Positions 1-8,479 of a stretch of 64,000 nt of DNA are shown here, piece by piece. The DNA lies in the NCBI RefSeq assembly GCF_002009175.1, contig NZ_CP018047.1, positions 6,076,001 to 6,140,000 on the forward strand, in the 5' to 3' direction. The position numbers and the translations under genes were made by a program. The notes beneath the pieces are model-generated. The model worked only from the letters and a program-made list of their open reading frames with translations, was not told where the DNA came from and did no database searches. The first letter of the stretch is position 1. Each line of letters opens with the position of its first letter. The DNA is from Streptomyces niveus (GTDB lineage: Bacteria; Actinomycetota; Actinomycetes; Streptomycetales; Streptomycetaceae).

Positions 1-551
1 ATCGAACGCTCGGGCTGGAACGCCTGCCAGTCCAGGGCCGCCACCAGCACCATCCCCACCAGTGCGGCGGCGGTCAGCGGGACATCGATCTCGCGGCTCA
101 GCTCTCCGCCGTCGATCCCCTCCTGAAGCACCTTCTCCACGACGGCGACGGCCTGCTGACGCACCACCAGCAGCGTGGACTGCCAGGCGCGGTTGGTGCG
201 CCAGAGCTCGGCCACGTACAGCTGCGTGAACGCCGGATAGCGGTCGATGAAGGCGAGCCCCGCCCGGATCATGGCGTCCAGCGCCTCCACGCTGGTCCCG
301 TCGCGCTCCGCCGTCTCGTCGGCCGCGGTCCGCAGGGAAGCGGTGAGCAGGCCGACGCCGTGCCGCAGGAGCTCCTCGAACAGCTCGGTCTTGCTCTTGA
401 AGTTGTAGTAGACCGTGCCCTTGGCGACTCCGGCGCGCTCGGCGATCTCGTCAACGGTCGTCGCCGAGAACCCCTGTTCGGCGATGAGCGTCACCGCGGC
501 CTCGTAGAGCTTCTGTCGGGTGGCCCGCCGGCGGGTGCTGCTGCTGTCCAT
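1..551 (-). CDS. TetR/AcrR-family transcriptional regulator (partial, C-terminus beyond window)
   Basis: A DNA-binding repressor-type protein; 183 residues are visible and the gene runs off the left edge. The N-terminus begins MDSSSTRRRATRQKLYEAA and carries a typical TetR helix-turn-helix at about residues 30-55 (TTVDEIAERAGVAKGTVYYNF). The rest is the helical ligand/dimer domain. It is the last gene of a minus-strand operon behind the ABC ATPase and the YhgE/Pip-type gene, 37 bases after the latter's stop. It probably controls that operon through the palindrome at 3557-3576. The family call is firm from the HTH; ligand and target are inferred from position. Confidence 0.9.
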   Translation of the reverse strand, partial: MDSSSTRRRATRQKLYEAAVTLIAEQGFSATTVDEIAERAGVAKGTVYYNFKSKTELFEELLRHGVGLLTASLRTAADETAERDGTSVEALDAMIRAGLAFIDRYPAFTQLYVAELWRTNRAWQSTLLVVRQQAVAVVEKVLQEGIDGGELSREIDVPLTAAALVGMVLVAALDWQAFQPERS

Positions 552-588
552 ACGCCCGATTCTCACAGGTGCGGCGCACTCCTCCGAC

Positions 589-2676
589 TCACAGCCGCAA
601 TTCGGGATGGAGCCGGTCGACGGTCCACACCTGCCCGCGTCGCGCGGCGACGGTGGTCAGCGCGAGCGCGCCCGCGGTGAAGGCCACGAGGACGACGCAG
701 CCCTGCCGGACCGGTCCGAGCCCGCCGCCCGTGATGAGCACGCGCAGCGACTCCACCACGTAACTCATCGGCAGGAAGGGGTGGATGGCGTTGAAGAAGC
801 CGGGGCTCGTCTGTACGGGGTAGGTGCCGCCGGCCGAGGTCAGCTGGAGCATCAGCACGGCCAGGACGAGGATCCGGCCCGCCGCCCCGAAGCGGGCGTT
901 CAGCCACTGAGTGATCGCCGCGAAGCAGCAGGTGACCAGCGCCAGGAAGCCGACCGTACCGGCGGCGCGCGTCATCTGGAGGCCAAGTCCCCAGTGCAGT
1001 ACGGACATCAGCGCGCCTACCTGGAGCAGGCCGATGCCCACCACGGGCAGCCAGCCCGCGACGGCGGTCCGCCAGGCGGCGGCGCCGGCCGCGAGGGCAC
1101 GCCGGTTGAGCGGCTGGATCAGCATGTACGCCACCATCGCGCCGACCCAGAGGGAGAGCGGGATGAAGTAAGGGGCGAAACCGGTGCCGTAGTTGGGCGC
1201 CTCGTGCATGGACCGGGAGGCGAGCTGGACGGGGTCGGCCATCACCTCCGTACGGAGGTCGCGCTCGTGCTTGTCGTAGTCGGGGATCCTCGCCACGCCG
1301 TCGCCCAGTCCGACGGCGAGATCGGACGAGCCGTCGGCGAGCTTGAAGAGGCCACCGTCCAGGTCGGACGCCCCCGCCCTGAGCCTGCCGACGCCGGTGT
1401 CCAGGTCGGTGGAGCCCTTCTTGGCGGTGGTGAGCCCGGTGTGCAGTTCGTCGGCGCCCTTGGCGACCTTCTTGGCGCCGGAGTTGAGCTGGTTGATCTT
1501 GCTGACGGCCGTCTTGAGGTCGTCCTCCAGATGAGGCGCCCGCTCGGCGAGGGCGTTCGCCTGCTTCTGGAGCTTCGCGAGCCGGCCGTCGAGCTTCGTC
1601 AGATCGCCGCTGCTGTCCTCGACGAGGGCGTTGACGTCGTCGGCGACGCGCGCCGCGTCCGCGGCCGCCGTACCGGCGCGCTCCAGCGGCGGACAGGCGA
1701 CCGGGTCGGGCTCGTCGCTCTCCTCGCAGCGCGTCCGGTAGATCTCGGCCAGGTCGGCGGACGCCTCGTGGGCGGCGGTCGCGGCGAGGGGTGCGCCCTC
1801 CACCAAGGCGTCGAGGTTGCCGCGCATCGCCCCGGAGGAATCGGCGACCAGACGGGCGGTGTCGGCGATCGTGCCCCCGTTGTCCTTCAGATGCGGACCG
1901 AGCGCCCCCGCCGCCCCGTTGACCTTGTCGGCGAGCGCCTGGGTGCCCGCGGAGACCTTCCGGGAGCCCTTCTCCAGCTCTCCCGCGCCCTTGTCGAGTT
2001 TCTTGACGCCGCCCGCCAGTTCGCCGCTGCCCGCCTTGGCGTCCTTGAGACCGTCGGCGAGGTCCTCGGAGCCCTTCTTGGCCGTGCCGACGCCGCCCTG
2101 GAGCTTCTCGGCGCCCTCGGCGGCCTTCTGGGTGGCGTCGTGGATGCCGGAGAAGGAGATGAAGATCCGGTCCAGGTAGGAACGCGAGGCCTTGGTCGAC
2201 GCCGCCGTCCGTACTTCGGCGAAGACGGTCCGGGAGATCTGGCCGACGATGTAGTTGTTGGCGTCGTTCGTACGGACATGGAGCGCGGACGTCTCTGGCG
2301 CGTCGCCCGAACCGGACGCGATCCGCCGGCTGAAGTCGGCGGGCATGGTCAGTGACAGGTAGTACGAGCCGTCGGCCACGCCCTCGCGGGCCTCGGCGTC
2401 ACTCACCTCGTGCCAGTCGAAGACCTCGCTCTCGCGCAGTCCGCGGGTGATGTCGTCGCCGGCGGTGACCTTCTCGCCGGACGCGGTCGCGCCCTTGTCG
2501 TCGTTGACCAGCGCGACGGGTATCCGGTCCAGCCGTCCGTACGGGTCCCAGAAGGACCACAGGTAGAGCGCGCCGTACAGCAGGGGCAGGAGCGTGATCG
2601 CGACGAGCGCGGCGCGCGGCAGCCGTCCCCTGCCGAACCGCCTGAGCTCAAGCGCGGCCAGTCTCGGCGAGCGCAT
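589..2676 (-). CDS. YhgE/Pip-family (ABC-2 type) membrane protein
   Basis: 695 residues with the YhgE/Pip layout: one membrane segment near the N-terminus (about residues 24-42), a large extracytoplasmic region to about residue 500, then about five membrane segments. The extracytoplasmic part has repeated Gly/Ala/Lys/Leu stretches of the form LADGLKDAKAGSGELAGG that should form long helices or coiled coils, as in phage-infection-protein homologues. The ATG lies 29 bases inside the end of the ABC ATPase gene, so the two are translationally coupled. The pair probably forms an exporter-like complex, but the substrate is unknown. The family call rests on topology and the coiled-coil repeats. Confidence 0.85.
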   Translation of the reverse strand: MRSPRLAALELRRFGRGRLPRAALVAITLLPLLYGALYLWSFWDPYGRLDRIPVALVNDDKGATASGEKVTAGDDITRGLRESEVFDWHEVSDAEAREGVADGSYYLSLTMPADFSRRIASGSGDAPETSALHVRTNDANNYIVGQISRTVFAEVRTAASTKASRSYLDRIFISFSGIHDATQKAAEGAEKLQGGVGTAKKGSEDLADGLKDAKAGSGELAGGVKKLDKGAGELEKGSRKVSAGTQALADKVNGAAGALGPHLKDNGGTIADTARLVADSSGAMRGNLDALVEGAPLAATAAHEASADLAEIYRTRCEESDEPDPVACPPLERAGTAAADAARVADDVNALVEDSSGDLTKLDGRLAKLQKQANALAERAPHLEDDLKTAVSKINQLNSGAKKVAKGADELHTGLTTAKKGSTDLDTGVGRLRAGASDLDGGLFKLADGSSDLAVGLGDGVARIPDYDKHERDLRTEVMADPVQLASRSMHEAPNYGTGFAPYFIPLSLWVGAMVAYMLIQPLNRRALAAGAAAWRTAVAGWLPVVGIGLLQVGALMSVLHWGLGLQMTRAAGTVGFLALVTCCFAAITQWLNARFGAAGRILVLAVLMLQLTSAGGTYPVQTSPGFFNAIHPFLPMSYVVESLRVLITGGGLGPVRQGCVVLVAFTAGALALTTVAARRGQVWTVDRLHPELRL

Positions 2677-3529
2677 CGGCCGTCCCCTCCCCGGTCATGT
2701 TCTCCGCCGTGGCTTCGGCCCGTTCGGCCCGTTCGGCCCGTTCGGTCCGCTCGGTCCGGCGGGGCGCGCCGGCCGGCCGGACTGCGTCGGTGCCGGCGGG
2801 CGCCAGGCCGCAGACCGCGACGACGGTCGTGCCGTCGGCGGCGACGGACCTCAACAGGTCCCAGGCCACGGTCCGTTCGGCGTCGGAGAGCCCCAGGTCG
2901 AGGTCGTCCACGGCGAGCAGGCGCGGCCGGCCGACGAGTGCCAGGGCCACCGAGAGGCGCAGCGCCTCCAGCCGCTCCAGATCGCGTACGGAGGTACGGC
3001 CGCCGTTGGGCAGGCCCGCGAGGTCGAGCCCCGCCGCCGTCAGCGCGTCGTCCGTACGCCGCCGCTTCTCGGCGGCGCGTTCGGCGCGGGGCCGGACCAG
3101 GGCGCGGAGCGTGCCTCCCAAGGAGGTGTGGTGGCGCCGCCGCAACAGGACGCGTTCACCGAGGTGTTCGGCGACGGTCAGGGCCGGGTCGAGTTCGCTG
3201 ACACCGGCGACCGGGCCCAGCGCGCTGATACGGCGCACGGCGGCCATCGCGCGCGGTACCCGCAGGCCGCCGATCTCCGCGAATCCGGCTGTGGGACGCA
3301 TCCGCCCGGTGAGCGCCAGGAGGAGGCAGGTGCGGCCCGAGCCGGAGGGTCCCTCGATCGCGAGGATCCCGCCGGGAGGCAGGTCGACGCCGACGTCACG
3401 GAAGACCCAGCCGCGTGGTCCCTTCAGCCCGAACCCCTCGGCCATGACGCCCGCACCGTGCGGTTCCGTCACTGCCTCGGCATCAACTTCGGCTTCTGCG
3501 ACCGCCTCATCGATCGGCCCGGCTCCCAT
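2648..3529 (-). CDS. Degenerate ABC transporter ATP-binding protein
   Basis: 293 residues with ABC nucleotide-binding-domain order, but every catalytic motif is altered. Walker A is GPSGSGRT at residues 60-67, with Arg66 in place of Lys. The region where LSGGQ belongs reads VRDLERLEA (about 180-188). Walker B ends LLAVDD (203-208), with Asp where the catalytic Glu should be. No switch histidine follows (TTVVAVCG, about 233-240). The C-terminal tail is a short E-R-[TA] repeat encoded by a 9-bp tandem repeat. The ATG is preceded by GGGGAGGG at good spacing. It is the first gene of the operon with the YhgE/Pip protein and the TetR regulator. It may bind nucleotide without efficient hydrolysis, or act structurally. 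Confidence 0.8.
   Translation of the reverse strand: MGAGPIDEAVAEAEVDAEAVTEPHGAGVMAEGFGLKGPRGWVFRDVGVDLPPGGILAIEGPSGSGRTCLLLALTGRMRPTAGFAEIGGLRVPRAMAAVRRISALGPVAGVSELDPALTVAEHLGERVLLRRRHHTSLGGTLRALVRPRAERAAEKRRRTDDALTAAGLDLAGLPNGGRTSVRDLERLEALRLSVALALVGRPRLLAVDDLDLGLSDAERTVAWDLLRSVAADGTTVVAVCGLAPAGTDAVRPAGAPRRTERTERAERAERAEATAENMTGEGTADALAETGRA
2714..2758. repeat. Five 9-bp tandem repeats (TTCGGCCCG-type)
   Basis: Three units of TTCGGCCCG are followed by TTCGGTCCG and CTCGGTCCG, in frame inside the 3' end of the ABC ATPase gene. On the coding strand they give a short charged Glu-Arg-Ala/Thr tail. Such an array can change copy number by slippage without breaking the frame. Confidence 0.9.
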
Positions 3530-3556
3530 ACGCCCTCCCCAGAGCTCCTGCCTTAT

Positions 3557-3576
3557 TGCACTGACCAGTCAGTACA
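3557..3576. promoter_or_regulatory. Palindromic operator, probably for the TetR regulator
   Basis: The sequence contains ACTGAC-CA-GTCAGT as a perfect 6+6 inverted repeat (3560-3573). It extends to nine-base arms with a single mismatch over 3557-3576. It sits 28 bases upstream of the ABC ATPase start. The size and form are typical of TetR-family operators, and a TetR gene closes the operon, so autoregulation is the simplest inference. Confidence 0.65.
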
Positions 3577-3697
3577 AAAACTACTCCGATCGTTCCGGTG
3601 AGGCAAAAGTGCAGGTCAGGGCGGATTGTCAGTGGCGTGCTCCACGATGGACACATACGGCCACAGAGCCGTCACAGAGACGACCAGGAGGTTCGTC

Positions 3698-4237
3698 ATG
3701 GCCAGTTCCTACGCCGCAGCCGCACGCCGGCGAAGCACAGGCGGCCCTGCCCCCTCACTGACCGGCCCCGCGACCGACGTCCACCCCGTCCTGAGGCGCG
3801 CGACCGCGCCCCCCGCCGCACTCGACCTGCTAGCCCAGGCCCGTGCGGGGCTGGACGAGGCCGCCACCCTCGAAGCCCCCAACGAGCGCTATGCCACGGC
3901 CCATCTGGCCGCCCTGCGCACCGCCGCGGCGGTCCTCGCCGCCCGTGGCCGGCCCGAGCCCACGACGGGCCCGCGCCGCAGGCGCATAAGGAGCGCCTGG
4001 GAAGTACTGCCCGAGATCGTCCCCGAGCTGACCGAATGGAGCGCCCTGTTCGCCTCCGGAGCCACCCGCAGGGCGCGGGCAGAGGCCGGCATACAGGGCG
4101 CGGCGAGCAGTCGCGACGCCGACGATCTGCTGCGCGACGTAGCCATGTTCCTGCGCCTCGTGGAGCGGCTGCTCGTGCTCGAACCGGTGCTGCCCCAGCC
4201 GCGGGCCGAACCGGAGAAAGGCGGCGCCGCTGGGTGA
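3698..4237 (+). CDS. SAV_6107-family HEPN-domain protein
   Basis: 179 residues, starting at the ATG that follows AGGAGG (3686-3691). An in-frame start at 3626 would add 24 residues but lacks a ribosome site. The protein is helical, with a conserved-looking core containing ARAGLDEAATLEAPNERYATAHLAALR and, further on, VLPEIVPELTEWSALFASGA. This matches my memory of the SAV_6107 HEPN family of Streptomyces. HEPN folds often bind nucleotide or RNA, but the usual RxxxxH ribonuclease motif is not evident here. Function is unknown. It lies just ahead of a methyltransferase gene in the same direction. Confidence 0.7.
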   Translation: MASSYAAAARRRSTGGPAPSLTGPATDVHPVLRRATAPPAALDLLAQARAGLDEAATLEAPNERYATAHLAALRTAAAVLAARGRPEPTTGPRRRRIRSAWEVLPEIVPELTEWSALFASGATRRARAEAGIQGAASSRDADDLLRDVAMFLRLVERLLVLEPVLPQPRAEPEKGGAAG

Positions 4238-4330
4238 CGGCGACGGCCGACCGAGGCAATAGGCTGTGCGGAGCCTGCACCTTTCACGCCCCGCGACCTG
4301 GGGCGGCACCGCGCCGAGGAGTCAACTGCC

Positions 4331-5119
4331 GTGTCGGACCCTTCCCCTGCCTTCGGTGGAGAGACGCCGTCGCGCCCCCGTAGCTCCCTGCGTACCGCGG
4401 TGGTGTGGGAGGTACTCGAACGCGCCCTCCGCGGCCGCGCCGCGGCACTGGGCGACGCGGCGGTCCTGGACGTCCTCGACACCGGAGGCGGCACGGGCAA
4501 CTTCGCCGTGCCCGTCGCCCGCCTCGGGCACCGGGTGACCGTCGTCGACCCGAGCCCCAACGCGCTGTTCGCGCTGGAGCGCCGGGCCGCCGAGGCGGGC
4601 GTCGCCGACCGGGTCAACGGTGTCCAGGGCGACATCCTCGGCCTGTTCGAAGTGGTGGAGCGGGGCGGGTACGACGCCGTGCTCTGCCACGGCGTCCTGG
4701 AGTACGTCGACGACCCGGCGGAGGGCCTGCGCAACGCGGTCGAGGCGCTGCGTCCCGCCGGTGCGCTCAGCCTGCTCGCCGCGGGTCTCGGCGGCGCCGT
4801 CCTCGCCAGGGCGCTCGCCGGGCACTTCACCGAGGCCCGCCACGCGCTCACGGACCCCGCGGGCCGCTGGGGCGAGGGCGATCCGGTGCCCCGGCGCTTC
4901 ACCGTCGAGCTGCTCACCGAGCTGGTCGAGAAGGCCGGTGCCGAGGTGGGCGCCGTGCACGGCGTACGGGTCTTCTCCGACCTGGTCCCGGGCGTTCTGG
5001 TGGACACTCAGCCGGGCGCTCTGGATGCCCTTCTGAAGCTGGAGGCGGCCGCCGCCGAGCAGCCCTCGTTCCACTCCGTCGCGAGTCAGCTGCACGTCCT
5101 GGGCGAGAAGCGGGCCTGA
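4331..5119 (+). CDS. Class I SAM-dependent methyltransferase
   Basis: 262 residues, GTG start with GAGGA upstream. Motif I is clear: VLDTGGGTGNFAVPVA, the SAM-binding loop. It is followed by VTVVDPSPNAL, whose acidic residue ends strand 2 and binds the SAM ribose. A motif IV-like stretch, YDAVLCHGVLEYVDDP, comes later. This is the Methyltransf_11/25 fold seen in small-molecule and tRNA-modifying enzymes such as SmtA/CmoM. The substrate cannot be read from sequence. It is 93 bases downstream of the HEPN-type gene. Confidence 0.85.
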   Translation: MSDPSPAFGGETPSRPRSSLRTAVVWEVLERALRGRAAALGDAAVLDVLDTGGGTGNFAVPVARLGHRVTVVDPSPNALFALERRAAEAGVADRVNGVQGDILGLFEVVERGGYDAVLCHGVLEYVDDPAEGLRNAVEALRPAGALSLLAAGLGGAVLARALAGHFTEARHALTDPAGRWGEGDPVPRRFTVELLTELVEKAGAEVGAVHGVRVFSDLVPGVLVDTQPGALDALLKLEAAAAEQPSFHSVASQLHVLGEKRA

Positions 5120-5404
5120 CAGAGAACGCCCGCGAGCACTGATCGCGGGGCTGATCAGCGACGAAGCTGCGCATGGAGTGCGCCACAGGCCCCCCGGCAA
5201 TGCGTTCGGCGCCGTATGATCGGGGTACGCCTTCCGGCATGACGGGTCGACGGTTGGGGAATCAACGCCTCAGCGGCCGAGTCGGCATGGCGGCCCGGAT
5301 TGGCGAAATGGCGTAGAGGGCGGGTTTCACGGGGGCGATTCCCTGCCTATCCTGAAGGGGCCGCATACCGGTCGCCCCCCGCGACCGACGACTAGGAGGA
5401 CTCC

Positions 5405-5803
5405 GTGCCGCTCTCGGAGCACGAGCAGCGAATGCTCGAGCAAATGGAGCGAGCGCTGTACGCCGAAGATCCCAAGTTCGCGACAGCGCTTGAGGGAAGC
5501 GGGCTGCGTACGTACACCCGGCGACGGGTCTACCAGGCGATCGCTGGCTTTCTCGTGGGTATCGCGCTCCTCATGACCGGTATGGTCGCCAAGCAGATCT
5601 GGATCGGCGTGGTGGGTTTCCTCGTCATGCTGGGCTGCGCGGTTCTCGCGGTCACCGGCTGGCGCAAGGCCCCGAAACCGGGTGAGCAACAGCCATCCGG
5701 CGAGGCCACCGCCGACCGTCGGCAGCAGCCTCGACAGCGCCGTTCGTTCATGAACCGGATCGAGCAGCGGTGGCAGCGTCGCCGTGACGAGCAGGGTCAG
5801 TAG
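5405..5803 (+). CDS. DUF3040-domain small membrane protein
   Basis: 132 residues, GTG start behind TAGGAGGA. The N-terminus MPLSEHEQRMLEQMERALYA is the hallmark of DUF3040, a family confined largely to actinobacteria. Two membrane segments (about residues 45-85) follow, then a basic, Gln/Arg-rich cytoplasmic tail. Function is unknown. It is the last plus-strand gene before two strong hairpins and faces the transglutaminase operon end-to-end. Confidence 0.88.
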   Translation: MPLSEHEQRMLEQMERALYAEDPKFATALEGSGLRTYTRRRVYQAIAGFLVGIALLMTGMVAKQIWIGVVGFLVMLGCAVLAVTGWRKAPKPGEQQPSGEATADRRQQPRQRRSFMNRIEQRWQRRRDEQGQ

Positions 5804-5865
5804 TACGACCCAGAGGTTCCCAAACTTGCAGTAGTGGTGCGACGGCCGTGAGAGACGGCGGACAC

Positions 5866-5904
5866 GGGTGAGGGGCGAGCGCATCAAGCGCTCGCCCCTC
5901 ACCC
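5866..5904. terminator. Perfect 17-bp stem hairpin
   Basis: Two 17-base arms (5866-5882 and 5888-5904) are exact reverse complements around a 5-base loop ATCAA. It lies 62 bases after the DUF3040 stop. There is no T-run, which is usual for streptomycete terminators. It could serve both converging transcripts. Confidence 0.8.
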
Positions 5905-5974
5905 ATGTCCGGGCACGGCCCGGAATCCGGGTCGGGGCGACGCGGCACCGGGCGCGGCACCCGCACATACGACA

Positions 5975-6019
5975 GGGGCGGGGGTACGGGGCCCTTGAAC
6001 CGCCCCGTACCCCCGCCCC
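5975..6019. terminator. Perfect 18-bp stem hairpin
   Basis: Two 18-base arms (5975-5992 and 6002-6019) match exactly around a 9-base loop. It lies 36 bases beyond the stop of the minus-strand transglutaminase gene, so it is placed to terminate that operon. With the hairpin at 5866-5904 it makes a double barrier between converging operons. Confidence 0.8.
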
Positions 6020-6055
6020 GACCGGTTCCTGGCCCGGTCTCCCGCTCCGCCCGGC

Positions 6056-8479
6056 TCAGCCCCGCTGCCGGGAGAGCCTGCGGAACGGCGCCGCCCACCG
6101 GCGGCCCAGCTCCATGCGGCGCACTCCCCAGCGATCGGTGACGGCCGCCCAGCGCTCGGAAAGCCCCCACATCACCCGAACGGACGAGCGCGGCAGGAAA
6201 AGCGCCCGCTGTCTGGTCCAGCGGCCGGCCGCCTCGCCCAGGCCCGCGCGGACCCGCTGCGCGTCGTCGGCGAGACCGGTGACGGGCCGTGGCTCCGGCG
6301 CGTACAGCACCTGCTCCACCGCACGCGCAACTCGGTGCACGGCATCGGCCGCTTCACCCTCCAGCCGCCCCAGCCGCACGATCCGGGCCGCAGTCTTCCG
6401 CGGTGTCCGCGATTCGTCGGGGCGGATGCCGTGGTCCCAGGCCGTGTCGACGATCTCCCGCCACGCGCCCAGCACGCGGGCCGTGACATCGGCGGGCGTA
6501 CGCCCCCCGGAGCCGAGACGTCCGGCGCGGATCCGGGTGCGCCAAATCAGTGGCAGCAGTGGCAGCAGCAGCACGGCGAGGACGCCCAGCGTGATGGCGA
6601 CCACCGTCCCCGCCGATGTCCCCGAGTCGGTCGGGGGCAGCGCTCCGGCCGCCGCGGTCGGGCCGCACTCGCCGCTCCTGGCGGCCTCGGGCGGGCAGCT
6701 GTCCGAGGTCGACGGCTGCGAGGTCGGGGCGGACGACGTGCTGGCTTCGGGCTCGGCCGGGTCGCTCGCATCGCCCGAGGGAGCCTCGGGGATCGTGTAG
6801 TCCGGTGCGCTGCCCCGGCTCGGCGTCGGCTCGAAGCGGGTCCAGCCGACACCCTCGAAGTACAGCTCGGGCCAGGCGTGCGCGTCACGGAGCCCGACGG
6901 ACATCGTGCCGTCCGACTGCGGTGTGCCCGGTGTGAAGCCCACCGCCACCCGCGCGGGGATGCCCAGCGTGCGGGCCATCGCCGCCATCGAGAAGGAGAA
7001 GTGGACGCAGAAGCCCTCCTTCTCCCTGAGGAAGCGGCTGATGGCCGAGACGCCCGTGCCGGAGGCGACCTGCGTGTCGTAGGTGAAGCCGCCGTCCACG
7101 GCGAACCAGTCCTGGAGCTTGACGGCCCTCTCGTAGTCGTTCGTGGCGCCCTCGGTCACCTCGCGCGCGGTGGCCTCCACCTCTTCCGGGAGAACCTCCG
7201 GCACCTTCGTGTACTCCCGCACCAGGGAGGCCGGGGGCCTCGGCGCCGCCGCGAGCTGTTCGCGGGTCGGCTCCACCAGCAGGCTGGTGACCTCGTACTG
7301 GGCGCCTCGCGTCGTCTCCCCGCGGTCGCCGACCAGGGTCCGTCCGCTCGGTTCGAACCGCCAGCGTCCCTCGATGTCCACCTCGGAGGCCGGATAGGGC
7401 ATCGGGAGATAGTTCTGCCGGTACCAGCCGGCGGCGGAGATGTTCGTCCTGATCTCGGTGGTGCTCACGTCCCCGCGCAGACCGGGCGGGCCGGGGAGCC
7501 TCTTCGGCACGTCCTCGACACTGCGCTGGGAGAACCGCCAGGACGTCCCGTCGAAGTCGTCCAGCGCCATGATCCGCAGATACAGGTTCTGGGTGCTCTC
7601 CGCGTTCGTCCGGTACCGCAACGCCTCCCGGTCCTCGGGCTGGTTGAGGTTGTCCTGGAGCGACACCAGCGGGTTGACGGCGGAGATCGTGCCGCCGCCC
7701 AGGCCCGAACCCGATCCGGCGCCCGTGCCGTTGAGCAGTCCGCCGTTCAGCGACGGCAGCGCCGCGGGCACCACGAGCGCGATTCCCAGCGCCATCACAC
7801 CGATCCTGTGGCCCGAACGGACCGGGGCCGCGGCGCCGCCCCCGGTGTCCATCCCGCCGGCTGTACGGCCCGGGGCGCGCGGAGCGCCGCCGAAGACCCG
7901 GCCCCACTGGGAGAGCCGGTCCCGGCCCTCGGCCAGCAGCAACAGCAGATAGCCGCTGGCCGCCAGCAGGAACCACAGCCAGGAGGCGTCGCCGCCGGAG
8001 AGACCGGCCGCGACCGAGTACAGCGCGAGCAGCGGCAGTCCGGCCGGCGCCGCGCTGCGGAACGTCACCGCGAGCGCGTCCACGGCGAGACCGATGACCA
8101 GCACACCACCGACCAGCATCAGCCTGATGCCGTTGGTCGAAGGTGCCGGAACCGAGTACCGGGCGACCTCCTCACCGCCCTGGCCCAGCAGCTCGCCGAA
8201 GCGCAGGAAGACGTCCGGGCCGGGCAGCAGACCGAACACGGCCTGCTCCGAGGCGAAGACCACCGTGAGCATCAGCAGCCCGGCGACCGCCTGGAGCGCC
8301 ACGGTCAGCACTCTGGCCAGCGGCACCCGCCGGCCGAGCGCGCCCACTCCCGCCAGGACCGCCACCATGAAGGCCGCCTGAAGGAACCAGGTGGCCGGAT
8401 CGACCAGCGGCAGCAGAGCGCCCGCCGCCATCATCGTGGCGGCGAACGCGCACAGCGCCAGCCTCGCGCGACCGCTCAT
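6056..8479 (-). CDS. TgpA-like transglutaminase-domain membrane protein
   Basis: 807 residues. The N-terminal third has several membrane segments (DUF3488/TgpA type). A periplasmic transglutaminase-like domain follows, with the Cys of EGFCVHFSFSMA, the His of LRDAHAWPELYFEG and a following acidic residue as a likely triad. There is then a Ser/Pro/Thr-rich linker, another membrane segment and a DUF4129-like tail. The chosen ATG overlaps the DUF58 stop (ATGA); an in-frame start at 8554 would lie deep inside that gene. It is the third gene of a MoxR-DUF58-TgpA operon, a widespread trio thought to act in envelope or secreted-protein processing. Confidence 0.85.
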   Translation of the reverse strand: MSGRARLALCAFAATMMAAGALLPLVDPATWFLQAAFMVAVLAGVGALGRRVPLARVLTVALQAVAGLLMLTVVFASEQAVFGLLPGPDVFLRFGELLGQGGEEVARYSVPAPSTNGIRLMLVGGVLVIGLAVDALAVTFRSAAPAGLPLLALYSVAAGLSGGDASWLWFLLAASGYLLLLLAEGRDRLSQWGRVFGGAPRAPGRTAGGMDTGGGAAAPVRSGHRIGVMALGIALVVPAALPSLNGGLLNGTGAGSGSGLGGGTISAVNPLVSLQDNLNQPEDREALRYRTNAESTQNLYLRIMALDDFDGTSWRFSQRSVEDVPKRLPGPPGLRGDVSTTEIRTNISAAGWYRQNYLPMPYPASEVDIEGRWRFEPSGRTLVGDRGETTRGAQYEVTSLLVEPTREQLAAAPRPPASLVREYTKVPEVLPEEVEATAREVTEGATNDYERAVKLQDWFAVDGGFTYDTQVASGTGVSAISRFLREKEGFCVHFSFSMAAMARTLGIPARVAVGFTPGTPQSDGTMSVGLRDAHAWPELYFEGVGWTRFEPTPSRGSAPDYTIPEAPSGDASDPAEPEASTSSAPTSQPSTSDSCPPEAARSGECGPTAAAGALPPTDSGTSAGTVVAITLGVLAVLLLPLLPLIWRTRIRAGRLGSGGRTPADVTARVLGAWREIVDTAWDHGIRPDESRTPRKTAARIVRLGRLEGEAADAVHRVARAVEQVLYAPEPRPVTGLADDAQRVRAGLGEAAGRWTRQRALFLPRSSVRVMWGLSERWAAVTDRWGVRRMELGRRWAAPFRRLSRQRG

